Source: Alphaproteobacteria bacterium
GTDB lineage: Bacteria > Pseudomonadota > Alphaproteobacteria > Geminicoccales > Geminicoccaceae
DNA: 64,000 nucleotides
NCBI GenBank assembly: GCA_026990035.1
Contig: JALSIM010000032.1
Coordinates: 1-64,000, forward strand
Direction of reading: 5' to 3'
Made by a program: the position numbers and the translations under genes. This document shows, in pieces, positions 36,137 through 44,320 of this stretch; within the stretch, counting starts at the first letter, position 1, and the number at the start of each line of letters is the position of its first letter. The notes under the pieces were generated by a model that did no database searches, was not told the DNA's origin, and saw nothing but the letters and a program-made list of their open reading frames with translations.

Positions 36137-36894
36137 CCGTCCGTCCGTTCCCCTTCTCGGCCCTGTTCGCCATGCTCCTGCTGGCCGGCTGCAACACCAT
36201 CGACCGCCTCTCCCGGGTCGGCAAGGCGCCCGATCTGCGGCCGATCGAGAACCCGGTCGAGACACCGGAGTGGCGACCGGTGAGTCTGCCCATGCCGCAG
36301 CCGGAACTGGCCCGTCCCGCAGGCGCCAACTCGCTGTGGCGCAGCGGCGCGCGGGGCTTCTTCCGCGATCAGCGGGCACGTCGGGTGGGGGACATCCTGA
36401 CCATCGAGGTCTCGATCGCCGACAAGGCCCAGCTCGACAACGAGACCAGCCGCGGCCGCACCGCCTCCGACAGTCTCGGTCTCACCGATCTGTTCGGGTT
36501 CGAGAACAAGCTGCAGAAGATCTTCCCGAGCTCCGACGCCAAGCCGCTCGATCCCGCCGCGCTGGTCGCCGCCGAGAGCGACATGCTCAACAAGGGGGTC
36601 GGCAAGGTCGATCGCGAGGAAACCATCGACCTGAAGATGGCGGCGGTGATCGTCCAGGTGCTTCCGAACGGCAATCTCGTGGTCCAGGGCCGGCAGGAGG
36701 TGCGTGTCAATTACGAGGTACGCGAGGTCTACGTCGCCGGCGTCGTGCGGCCCGAGGACATCAGCCCCGACAACAGCATCAAGCACGACAAGATCGCCGA
36801 GCTGCGGGTGGCCTACGGCGGTCGCGGCCAGCTCACCGACGTCCAGCAGCCGCGCTGGGGAGCGCAGGTGCTCGACATTCTGCTGCCCTACTGA
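36133..36894 (+). CDS. flgH: Flagellar L-ring lipoprotein FlgH
   Basis: A 253-residue outer-membrane lipoprotein with lipobox LLLAGC near residue 20. SLWRSGARGFFRDQRARRVGDILTIEVSI and the C-terminal VVRPEDISPDNSIKHDKIAELRVAYGG-type block are diagnostic. FlgH forms the L ring round the rod. It starts at an ATG overlapping the flgA stop and is followed by a hairpin, where the operon seems to end. Confidence 0.97.
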   Translation: MTVRPFPFSALFAMLLLAGCNTIDRLSRVGKAPDLRPIENPVETPEWRPVSLPMPQPELARPAGANSLWRSGARGFFRDQRARRVGDILTIEVSIADKAQLDNETSRGRTASDSLGLTDLFGFENKLQKIFPSSDAKPLDPAALVAAESDMLNKGVGKVDREETIDLKMAAVIVQVLPNGNLVVQGRQEVRVNYEVREVYVAGVVRPEDISPDNSIKHDKIAELRVAYGGRGQLTDVQQPRWGAQVLDILLPY

Positions 36895-36932
36895 CTCGAG
36901 GAGGAGAGGGCGCGGCGCCCCGCGCTCCGGTG

Positions 36933-36962
36933 GCCGCCCGCGGGTTTCCGCCCGCGGGCGGC
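36933..36962 (+). terminator. Strong hairpin after flgH, possible terminator
   Basis: GCCGCCCGCGGG (36933-36944), loop TTTCCG, then CCCGCGGGCGGC (36951-36962): a perfect 12-base GC-rich stem. The downstream bases GGTCGTTCC are only weakly T-rich, so it is not a textbook intrinsic terminator, but it lies between flgH and putA, where the operon should end. Confidence 0.5.
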
Positions 36963-37039
36963 GGTCGTTCCGGCGGGTGACGGAGGCGACGGGTCGATGC
37001 TAGTGTCGGGTCGGTTCTCGCCATGCGAGAGGGTCAGCC

Positions 37040-40000
37040 ATGGTCGCGACCGGTACCGAAACCCAGCCCGCCGTCACCCTGGAACCGCCACCTTTCGACG
37101 CCCCGTTCGCGTCCCGCGACGAGGATCTGGTGGCCGCTTTCATGGCCGAATGCGATCTCGGCCCCGAGGCCGAGGGGCGCATCGACCGCGAGGCGAGCCG
37201 GATCATCGGCCACATCCGCGAAACCGGCGGGCTCGTGGGCGCGCTGGAGGATTTTCTCCACGAATACGGCCTTTCCACGAAGGAAGGGTTGGCCCTCATG
37301 GTGCTCGCCGAGGCGCTCCTGCGGGTGCCGGACGCCGATACCGCCGATCGTCTGATCGAGGACAAACTGGGTACCGCCGCCTGGGCGGACCGCCCCCACC
37401 GGTCGGAAACCTGGCTCGTCTCCCTCACCACCTGGGCGCTGGGTATCGGCAGCCGTATCGTCGGCCCCGAGGAAACCCCGGAGGCCATCCTCCACGGGAT
37501 CGTCCGCCGTCTCGGTCAGCCGGCGGTGCGGACCGCGGCCCGGCGGGCGATGCGGCTGCTCGGCCACCATTTCGTCCTCGGCGAGACCATCGAGGAGGCG
37601 CTGCGGCGCGCCCGGACCGCGGCCTCCCTGGGCTATCGTCACAGCTACGACATGCTCGGCGAAGGCGCGCGCACCATGCCGGACGCCGACCGTCATTTCG
37701 CCGCCTACGCCGCCGCCATCGAGGCCATCGCCGAGGCCGCCGGCGAGACCGCACTGCCCGAGCGCCCCGGCATTTCGGTCAAGCTTTCGGCCCTCCACCC
37801 GCGCTACGAGGCGCCGCAGCGGGACCGCGTGCTGGCGGAGCTGGTGCCGCGGCTGCTGGAGCTCGCGCGACAGGCGCGGAAACACGAGCTCGGTTTCACG
37901 GTCGATGCCGAAGAGGCCGACCGGCTGGAGATCTCGCTGGAGGTGATCGGCCGGGTGGCGGCGGATCCGGGGCTCGCCGGCTGGGACGGCTTCGGACTGG
38001 CGGTCCAGGCCTACCAGAAGCGCGCGCCGGCGGTGATCGACTGGGTCGTGGAGCTCGCCGAACGGCTCGATCGCCGTTTCATGGTCCGACTGGTCAAGGG
38101 GGCGTACTGGGACACCGAAATCAAGCGCGCCCAGGAGCGGGGGCTCGAGGACTATCCGGTCTTCACCCGCAAACCGGCCACCGATCTCTGCTATCTCGCC
38201 TGCGTCCGCAGGCTGCTCGCGGCCCGGCGGCGGATCTATCCCCAGTTCGCCACCCACAATGCGCTCACCGTGGCGACGATCATGGAGCTCGCGGGCAGCG
38301 GCCATCGCGACTACGAGTTCCAGCGCCTCCACGGGATGGGCGAGGCGCTCTACCAGGCGGTCACCGAGAACGGCCCGCGCCTTCCCTGCCGGATCTACGC
38401 GCCGGTCGGCGGCCACCGCGATCTGCTCGCCTATCTGGTGCGGCGCCTGCTGGAGAACGGTGCCAATTCGTCCTTCGTCAGCGTCGTCCGCGACCGGTCG
38501 GTGCCCATCGACCGGCTGCTCCTGCGCCCCGGCCGCCTGCTCGGCGATCCGCGTCGGGCGCGACATCCGAAGATCCCGCTGCCGCGCGAGCTCTACGCGC
38601 CCGAGCGGCGCAACTCCGCCGGTGTCGAATTCGGCGAGCGCCGGGCCGTCGAGCGGCTCCTGGCCGGTATCCGTCTGCCGCTTCCCCTCGAACGGGTGGC
38701 ACGATCGCTGATCGCCGGCGAAGAGGTCCGCGGCCGCCCCCGGGAGGTGCGCAGCCCCGTGGATCGGGCGATCCTCGTCGGCGTCGTCGAGGAGGCGGCG
38801 GAGACCGGCATCGACGCCGCCATGCGGGCGGCGGCGCGGGGGTTCGCCGACTGGTCCCGGATCCCGGCGGAGAGTCGGGCGACGGTCCTGGAGAGGGCCG
38901 CCGATCTCCTGGAGGCACGCCGCGCACATTTCGTCGGCCTGCTTGCGATCGAAGCCGGAAGGACCCTCGCCGACGGTGTCGCCGAAGTCCGCGAGGCGGT
39001 GGATTTCCTTCGCTACTACGCCGCCCGGGCGCGGGATCTGTTCGGCCGGAGCCGGGCCATGCCGGGACCCACCGGCGAGGAGAACCTCTACCGCTGGCGG
39101 GGGCGCGGGGTGTTCGTCTGCATCTCGCCCTGGAACTTCCCGCTGGCGATCTTCACCGGACAGGTGGCGGCCGCCCTGGTCGCCGGCAACGCGGTCGTCG
39201 CCAAGCCGGCCGAACAGACCCCGCTCGTCGCCGAGGAGACCGTGCGCCTCCTCCACGAAGCGGGGATCCCCCCGGCGGCCCTCAATCTCCTCCCGGGGGA
39301 CGGCGGTATCGGGGCACGGCTGGTCGCTCATCCCCTCTGCGCCGGTGTCGCCTTCACCGGCTCGACGGAGACCGCCTGGCGGATCAACCGGACCCTGGCG
39401 GCGAGGGACGCGCCGATCGTACCCTTCGTCGCCGAGACCGGCGGCATCAACGCGATGATCGTCGATGCCACGGCATTGCCCGAGCAGGTCACCGACGATG
39501 TGCTCACGAGCGCCTTCCGTTCCGCCGGTCAGCGCTGTTCGGCGCTGCGCCTGCTGTGCATCCAAGAAGAGGTGGCCGATGCGCTGATCGCGATGATCGT
39601 GGGCGCCACCGGGGAGCTGCGCCTCGGTGATCCGCGCGATCCGGCGACCGACATCGGGCCGGTGATCGACGAGGAGGCGCGTGATCGCCTTCTCGCCCAC
39701 CTCGCGGCGACGAAGGCTGCCGCCTCGCTCCGGTTCGGAGGCGAGATGCGCTTTCCGGTACCGGAAAACGGCATCTTCCTGGCTCCGCGGATCATCGAAC
39801 TCGACAGTCCCGAGGAGCTGCGCGAAGAGGTCTTCGGTCCGATCCTGCATGTCGTCCGCTACCGGACGGATGCGCTGGATTCCCTGCTGGAGGCGATCGC
39901 CGGCAGCGGCTACGGCCTCACCCTCGGCATCCACAGCCGCATTCAGCGGACCATCGATCGCATCGTGGAACGCCTGCCGGTCGGCAACGTCTACGTCAAC

Positions 40001-40186
40001 CGCAACATGATCGGTGCCGTCGTCGGCACCCAGCCCTTCGGCGGCAGCGGCCTTTCGGGAACCGGCTTCAAAGCGGGTGGGCCCGCCTATCTGACCCGCT
40101 TCGCCCAGGAACAGGTGATCGCCACCAATACCGCCGCCGCCGGTGGCAACGCGACACTCCTGGTGGAGGCGGGCGATCGCTGGTAG
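37040..40186 (+). CDS. putA: Bifunctional proline dehydrogenase/L-glutamate-5-semialdehyde dehydrogenase
   Basis: A 1048-residue enzyme oxidising proline to glutamate. The N-terminal FAD barrel (about 130-480) has GISVKLSALHPRYEA, RLVKGAYWD and LYAPVGGH-like IYAPVGGHRDLLAYLVRRLLENG. The aldehyde dehydrogenase domain (about 530-1030) has SPWNFPLAIFTGQ, FTGSTETA and the catalytic Cys in SAGQRCSALR. It lacks the ribbon-helix-helix DNA-binding domain of enteric PutA, so it should not repress its own gene. Start at 37040 follows GAGAGGGTCAGCC. Confidence 0.97.
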   Translation: MVATGTETQPAVTLEPPPFDAPFASRDEDLVAAFMAECDLGPEAEGRIDREASRIIGHIRETGGLVGALEDFLHEYGLSTKEGLALMVLAEALLRVPDADTADRLIEDKLGTAAWADRPHRSETWLVSLTTWALGIGSRIVGPEETPEAILHGIVRRLGQPAVRTAARRAMRLLGHHFVLGETIEEALRRARTAASLGYRHSYDMLGEGARTMPDADRHFAAYAAAIEAIAEAAGETALPERPGISVKLSALHPRYEAPQRDRVLAELVPRLLELARQARKHELGFTVDAEEADRLEISLEVIGRVAADPGLAGWDGFGLAVQAYQKRAPAVIDWVVELAERLDRRFMVRLVKGAYWDTEIKRAQERGLEDYPVFTRKPATDLCYLACVRRLLAARRRIYPQFATHNALTVATIMELAGSGHRDYEFQRLHGMGEALYQAVTENGPRLPCRIYAPVGGHRDLLAYLVRRLLENGANSSFVSVVRDRSVPIDRLLLRPGRLLGDPRRARHPKIPLPRELYAPERRNSAGVEFGERRAVERLLAGIRLPLPLERVARSLIAGEEVRGRPREVRSPVDRAILVGVVEEAAETGIDAAMRAAARGFADWSRIPAESRATVLERAADLLEARRAHFVGLLAIEAGRTLADGVAEVREAVDFLRYYAARARDLFGRSRAMPGPTGEENLYRWRGRGVFVCISPWNFPLAIFTGQVAAALVAGNAVVAKPAEQTPLVAEETVRLLHEAGIPPAALNLLPGDGGIGARLVAHPLCAGVAFTGSTETAWRINRTLAARDAPIVPFVAETGGINAMIVDATALPEQVTDDVLTSAFRSAGQRCSALRLLCIQEEVADALIAMIVGATGELRLGDPRDPATDIGPVIDEEARDRLLAHLAATKAAASLRFGGEMRFPVPENGIFLAPRIIELDSPEELREEVFGPILHVVRYRTDALDSLLEAIAGSGYGLTLGIHSRIQRTIDRIVERLPVGNVYVNRNMIGAVVGTQPFGGSGLSGTGFKAGGPAYLTRFAQEQVIATNTAAAGGNATLLVEAGDRW

Positions 40187-40199
40187 CCGGCGGTCTCCG

Positions 40200-40640
40200 C
40201 TACCAGCTGCCGGTATTGGGCATCGAGGCCCAGGGTTCCTCGATCGGGAGCGCTTCGCCGCGCTGCAGGAGTTCGATGGAGATGCCGTCCGGGGAGCGGA
40301 TGAAGGCCATGCGGCCGTCCCGCGGTGGGCGGTTGATGGTCACCCCCTGTTCCATCAGGCGCCGGCAGAAATCGTAGATGTTCTCGACCTCGTAGGCGAG
40401 ATGACCGAAATTGCGGCCGCCGGTATACTCCTCCGGATCCCAGTTGTAGGTGAGCTCGAGGAGCGGGGAGCGGCGCTCCCGCCCGCTCGCCTCGTCCTCC
40501 GGAGCGGCGAGGAAGATCAGGGTGAAGCGCCCCTTCTCGTTTTCGACGCGTCGGACTTCCACCATCCCGAGCTTGTTGCAGTAGAAGTCGAGGGATTCTT
40601 CCAAATCGCTGATGCGTACCATCGTATGAAGATATCGCAT
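40200..40640 (-). CDS. gloA: Lactoylglutathione lyase (glyoxalase I)
   Basis: A 146-residue glyoxalase that isomerises the methylglyoxal-glutathione adduct. Metal ligands are visible: His in [11 protein letters not shown] near residue 5, Glu in LLELTYNW near 59, His in NFGHLAYEV near 77, and Glu in GISIELLQ near 125. The start at 40640 matches the family N-terminus; a longer reading to 40673 lacks support. Convergent with putA. Confidence 0.95.
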   Translation of the reverse strand: MRYLHTMVRISDLEESLDFYCNKLGMVEVRRVENEKGRFTLIFLAAPEDEASGRERRSPLLELTYNWDPEEYTGGRNFGHLAYEVENIYDFCRRLMEQGVTINRPPRDGRMAFIRSPDGISIELLQRGEALPIEEPWASMPNTGSW

Positions 40641-40744
40641 GACGCTCCCCCCTTCGCCTCGCGTCCGATTCACGCGACCGGTCGCCGCGACCGTCGCCCG
40701 AGCGGACTATATCGCCACCGGATCGTCTGTCGAGCGGGCAGACG

Positions 40745-41668
40745 ATGGCACCGGTGAGCGATCTCCTCCTGAACCCGACAGCCCGCGCCCTGCTCGCGGC
40801 CCTCCGCGACGCCCTGCCGCTGCTCTTCCTCGGCGCCGGAGTGCTGCTGGCGGCACTCTTCCAGTGGCGCTTCCGGCGCTCCGGCTTCGCCGCCATCTCG
40901 GCCCTGCTGGCGGTGACGGTCGCGTTCCTGCTGCTGTGGCGGATGCGCCATGCCGCGGCTCACGGCGGCGAAAATCTGTTCACCTTGCTCGCCGTCTATC
41001 TGCTGCCCGCAGCCCTCCTCACCGCCGCCCGCCGGCTGCTCGGGGAACCTGCGGCCGCCGCCGCGACGATCGTCGGAACCGTCCGCGACCTCGCGCTGCT
41101 GCTGGCCGTCACGGTGGCGGTTCTGGTCCTCGACGGGCTCGCCACGGCGGTTCCCGGTCATGCATTGCTGTTCACCGGACTGCGGCTTTCCGTCTGGCTG
41201 TCGCTGTCGCTGGCGATCGCCGCGCTGGCCGACGATCGGCGGGCGCCGGCGGTGGCGCGCTGGCTCGTCTTCGCCCCGCTGCTGCCGGCCGTGGAACCCC
41301 TGGCCGCGCTCCTCGCCGGCCCGGCCAATCCCCTGTTCTCCGGCGAGGACGTCGGTTTGCTGCCCATCGCCAACGCCCTGCTGCCGGCCTATCTGCTGCC
41401 GGCGGCCCTGTTCGCTCGTCTCGCCCGCCGCCGCACCGGCGGGCGGCCGCTCACCCTGCTGGCGGGCACGACCGCGCTCGTCTTCCTTTTCGTCTGGAGC
41501 GGGCTGGAACTCCGCCGGGCCTTTCACGGCGCGGTCCTCTCCGGTCCGACCGGGGAGGTCGAGGGAGCGGCCTATCTGCTGCTTTGGGCGATTCTGACGG
41601 TGGTCGTGGCTTTCGTGCTCGTTTTCGGCCACCGCTGGCGCGGCACGCGGAATCAGCTCTCGTCGTAG
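40745..41668 (+). CDS. Multi-pass membrane protein, resembles the C-terminal part of DUF2339
   Basis: A 307-residue inner-membrane protein with eight or nine hydrophobic segments and no recognisable enzymatic motif. The run PIANALLPAYLLPAALF and the closing block WSGLELRRAFHG with EGAAYLLLWAILTVVVAF recall the C-terminal end of the very long DUF2339 membrane proteins, but the rest of such a protein is absent. Function unknown. The 3' end overlaps the convergent reductase gene by 16 bases. Confidence 0.7.
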   Translation: MAPVSDLLLNPTARALLAALRDALPLLFLGAGVLLAALFQWRFRRSGFAAISALLAVTVAFLLLWRMRHAAAHGGENLFTLLAVYLLPAALLTAARRLLGEPAAAAATIVGTVRDLALLLAVTVAVLVLDGLATAVPGHALLFTGLRLSVWLSLSLAIAALADDRRAPAVARWLVFAPLLPAVEPLAALLAGPANPLFSGEDVGLLPIANALLPAYLLPAALFARLARRRTGGRPLTLLAGTTALVFLFVWSGLELRRAFHGAVLSGPTGEVEGAAYLLLWAILTVVVAFVLVFGHRWRGTRNQLSS

Positions 41669-42735
41669 TCGACGACCACCCTGCTCGTGAGTGGCCGCGC
41701 CTGACAGGTGAGCACGAAGCCGCGTTCCACCTCCCAATCCTCGAGAGCGTAGTTGACAGCCATGTCCACCTTGCCCTCGATCACCCGCGCCCGGCAGGTC
41801 GAGCAGACGCCGGCCTTGCAGGAATAGGGCGGATCGATGCCGTCGGCGATCGCCCCGTCGAGGATCGTCTCGCTGTTGAAGGCGAGAGAGAAGTCGCGCC
41901 GCTGGCCGTCGAGCAGAACGGTGATCTCGGCCCGATCACCGGCGGCTTCCACCGGCGGCGGCGCATGCGGTGGCCGACGCGGCCGGTTGCCCTCGGTGGT
42001 GAAATACTCGTAGTGGATGCGCGATTTCTCGACTCCGAACCCGACCAGCGTATCGGCGAGCTCCTGGATCATCGGTGCCGGTCCGCAGAGGAACCAGGCG
42101 TCGATCTCCTCGGGCCGGAACAGCCGCCCGGCCCAGGCGCGCAGCTTCTCCGGCGTGATCCGCCCCGAGAACAGCTCCATGACGTCGGAGGTTCCGGCCG
42201 ACAGGACGTGGTGGAGGGCAAAACGCGTCATGTAGCGGTTCTTGAGATCCTCGAGCTCCTCAAGGAAGATGATCGATTCCACGTTGCGATTGCCGTAGAA
42301 AAGCGTGAACCGGCTCTTCGGCTCGCGGGCGAGGGTGGTCTTGAGGATGGAGGCGAGCGGCGTGATGCCGGAACCGGCGGCGAAGGCCACGTAGCGGCGG
42401 CGCGCCTCGGGGTCGAGGGGGACGAAGAAACGGCCGCGCGGGGGCATGACCTCGATCCGGTCACCGGGCCGGACCCGTTCGTGCAGCCAGCCGGAGAAGC
42501 GTCCGTGCGGCTGACGTTTGACGGCGATCCGCAGCTCGCCTTCGTCCACCGCGGAGCAGATCGAATAGGTGCGCCTGAGTTCTTCCCCCCCGATGGTCGC
42601 CCGCAGGATCACGTGCTGACCCTGGACGAACCGGAACCGGTCGCGCAACGCTTCCGGGAGGGCGAAGGACAGGGACAGGCAGTCCGGAGTTTCGCGGCGG
42701 AGATCGGCGATCGTGAGCGGAAAGAAACGCGGCAT
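41653..42735 (-). CDS. PaaE-like 2Fe-2S ferredoxin-NAD(P)H reductase
   Basis: A 360-residue electron-transfer protein: FAD-binding domain (residues 1-105; RRTYSICS), NAD(P) domain (about 110-235; FAAGSGITPLASILKTTL, FLCGPAPMI) and C-terminal plant-type ferredoxin (about 270-360; YSCKAGVCSTCRARV plus a later LTCQARP). This order is that of PaaE, which feeds the phenylacetyl-CoA epoxidase. No other paa gene is in the window, so its partner is unknown. ATG 42735 is preferred to a TTG at 42771 because family members start with RFFPLTI. Confidence 0.9.
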   Translation of the reverse strand: MPRFFPLTIADLRRETPDCLSLSFALPEALRDRFRFVQGQHVILRATIGGEELRRTYSICSAVDEGELRIAVKRQPHGRFSGWLHERVRPGDRIEVMPPRGRFFVPLDPEARRRYVAFAAGSGITPLASILKTTLAREPKSRFTLFYGNRNVESIIFLEELEDLKNRYMTRFALHHVLSAGTSDVMELFSGRITPEKLRAWAGRLFRPEEIDAWFLCGPAPMIQELADTLVGFGVEKSRIHYEYFTTEGNRPRRPPHAPPPVEAAGDRAEITVLLDGQRRDFSLAFNSETILDGAIADGIDPPYSCKAGVCSTCRARVIEGKVDMAVNYALEDWEVERGFVLTCQARPLTSRVVVDYDES

Positions 42736-42804
42736 CCTGCGGCGGAGCTCCCTTATGGTTCCCTCGCTCAATGGGGCAGCCGCTCGGAGGATGCAAGATC
42801 CCCG

Positions 42805-43569
42805 TCACCGGCGGGGGCGTTTCGGTCGCACCGGGTCGCCACCGGCGTCGTACCGTCTTGTCCCCGGCACGTCGGATGCCAAGTTAGAACCGTTCCCGGC
42901 AACTCGCGGACGCCGGTGATGGATGTTCTCGTCTATCTGGTGCCGATCGCCCTGGCTCTCGGGCTCGCGGGCCTGCTCGCCTTTCTCTGGGCGCTGCGCA
43001 GTGGCCAGTTCGAGGATCTCGACGGCGCCGCGGAGCGCATCCTGTTCGACGAGGAAGAACCGCCGCCTCCCGCGCCGACGGCGGAAGGCGAGGGCCGGCG
43101 GGAGTGATCCGTTCGCGGTCTCCGGGACCACCGCCAGCAGGGCCTCGACTTCCGTCAGCACCAGCAGATGAGCGGGACAGCGCCGGCAGTCGCTGCTGCC
43201 GAAGCCCCGCCGGGCCACCGCCGTTCCCGGCTGCGCCAGCAGCGTGGCGAGAAGGCGGCATTCCTCGCCGCCGGGAAAGGGGACCGCCAGCCCGGCGGTG
43301 GCGGTGCGGCAGAGACGATCGATGTGCCAGTGCGGCTCGCGGGTGCTCAGCAGGTGGCGCAGGCAGCGGGCCCGGATCCCTCCCGGACCGCGGGCGCTGC
43401 CGCAGTAGAGGTAGAGAGCCGGGGGCAGGGGCGCGGGCCCGAGGCGGGCCGGCGGAGGCACCGGCCGGGTGATGCGCAGGAGGAGCAGATAGGCCCCTGC
43501 GGGCGATCGCGGGCGGAGCCAGTCCCCGGGGGTGATCGCGACGGCCTTCAGATGCCGCGTCGGCGCCAC
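42805..43569 (-). CDS. DUF123 (GIY-YIG-like) domain protein with C-terminal extension
   Basis: A 254-residue reading from a GTG at 43569. Residues 24-140 are a clear DUF123 domain: PAGAYLLLLRI, LYLYCGSARGPGGI, HWHIDRLC, ECRLLATLLAQPG and FGSSDCRRCPAHLLVL. DUF123 is linked to archaeal and bacterial endonuclease III-like or GIY-YIG contexts; the biochemical role is unproven. The last ~105 residues are Arg-rich, unlike known family members, and run antisense through the whole ccoS gene, so this tail may be accidental. The start overlaps the end of the upstream lipoprotein gene by 22 bases. Confidence 0.78.
   Translation of the reverse strand: MAPTRHLKAVAITPGDWLRPRSPAGAYLLLLRITRPVPPPARLGPAPLPPALYLYCGSARGPGGIRARCLRHLLSTREPHWHIDRLCRTATAGLAVPFPGGEECRLLATLLAQPGTAVARRGFGSSDCRRCPAHLLVLTEVEALLAVVPETANGSLPPALAFRRRRGRRRFFLVEQDALRGAVEILELATAQRPEKGEQAREPESQGDRHQIDENIHHRRPRVAGNGSNLASDVPGTRRYDAGGDPVRPKRPRR
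42919..43107 (+). CDS. ccoS: cbb3-type cytochrome c oxidase assembly protein CcoS
   Basis: A 62-residue membrane protein. VYLVPIALALGLAGLLAFLWALRSG followed by QFEDLDGAAERILFDEE is the family signature: one helix, then the conserved W-x2-[RK]-S-G-Q-[FY]-[ED]-D-L and the A-x-R-I-L-F/L motif. CcoS is needed for cofactor insertion into cbb3 oxidase. The gene is isolated from ccoNOPQ and ccoGHI and lies entirely antisense inside the DUF123 gene. Confidence 0.9.
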   Translation: MDVLVYLVPIALALGLAGLLAFLWALRSGQFEDLDGAAERILFDEEEPPPPAPTAEGEGRRE

Positions 43570-44084
43570 TGCTCGATGGCCCGCTCACGCGGCAACTCGA
43601 AGCCGATCAGGACCCGGTAGCCGGGTCCTTCCCGTGGTCCCACGCCTTCGAGCATCTGGCCGATCCGTTCGCGGCTGCCCGCCGGTCGTGTGCCTTCGAC
43701 GGGAATCCGGACGGTGAACACCCGCTTGTCGATCACCCGACCGCCGAGGTCGGTGACGGCGACGAAATACGGGAGGGTGACCGTGGTCGGGTCGATCGGG
43801 CCCGCCGGGACGAGAACGACATCCACCGAATAATCGAGTTCCAGTCCCGTATCGTCGTAGCCGCAGCTTCCGCGCAAGCCCTCGAGACGGGCTTCGAGCG
43901 GCAGTGTTTCCCCGTTCGCCTCGACCGGTGTCACGGTGTCCAGCCCGTAGACGACGGCTACCTTCGGACAGCGGACCGGGGTCGGCTCCGGGGTGCTCGC
44001 GCAGGCCACGAGCAGATAGCCGAGCGCGACGACCAGCACCGGACCGCGCCGCCTCGCGGGTGACCGGGGCCTGCGGCGACGCAT
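43548..44084 (-). CDS. Putative lipoprotein of unknown function
   Basis: A 178-residue protein with an Arg-rich n-region, hydrophobic core VLVVALGYLLVAC and lipobox LVAC, so it should be lipidated and exported. The mature part begins STPEPTPVRCPKVAVVYGLDTVTPV and contains two more Cys (RCPK, GSCGYD) that could form a disulfide. The strand-rich sequence has no recognised domain. ATG 44084 gives a normal signal length; ATG 44120 would add 12 residues. The gene overlaps the DUF123 start. Confidence 0.75.
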   Translation of the reverse strand: MRRRRPRSPARRRGPVLVVALGYLLVACASTPEPTPVRCPKVAVVYGLDTVTPVEANGETLPLEARLEGLRGSCGYDDTGLELDYSVDVVLVPAGPIDPTTVTLPYFVAVTDLGGRVIDKRVFTVRIPVEGTRPAGSRERIGQMLEGVGPREGPGYRVLIGFELPRERAIEQWRRRGI

Positions 44085-44263
44085 CTCGATCGAGTCGGGC
44101 GGGAAGTTCGCGTTGCTCATGCGGGCCGGTTCCAGGGTTGGCGGGATTGTCGCTGCCGAGGGCCGCTGGCCGTGAATCCGGGGATGCGGAACGGCGGGCC
44201 GCCCGCCTGCGGGGGTAGCAGTCCGCAGGCGCGACAGCAAGCGGGACCGGCCGGGCGCCGGGC

Positions 44264-44291
44264 TTGCGCCTCGTCGGCGGCGTCCTACTAT
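44264..44291 (+). promoter_or_regulatory. Weak sigma-70-like promoter ahead of the Ppx/GppA gene
   Basis: TTGCGC (44264-44269), 16 bases, TACTAT (44286-44291). Three and four matches to consensus; the TTGCGC...CTACTATGGC pattern is a common look for promoters in GC-rich alphaproteobacteria. It lies 29 bases before the ATG at 44321. Confidence 0.4.
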
Positions 44292-44320
44292 GGCCCGCCC
44301 GAGGAGGCGGCAGGGGCAGG

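Noticed and set aside
42735-42771. TTG start at 42771 for the PaaE-like reductase
   Set aside because: Family members begin at the RFFPLTI-type segment, so ATG 42735 is preferred; the extra 12 residues are not conserved.
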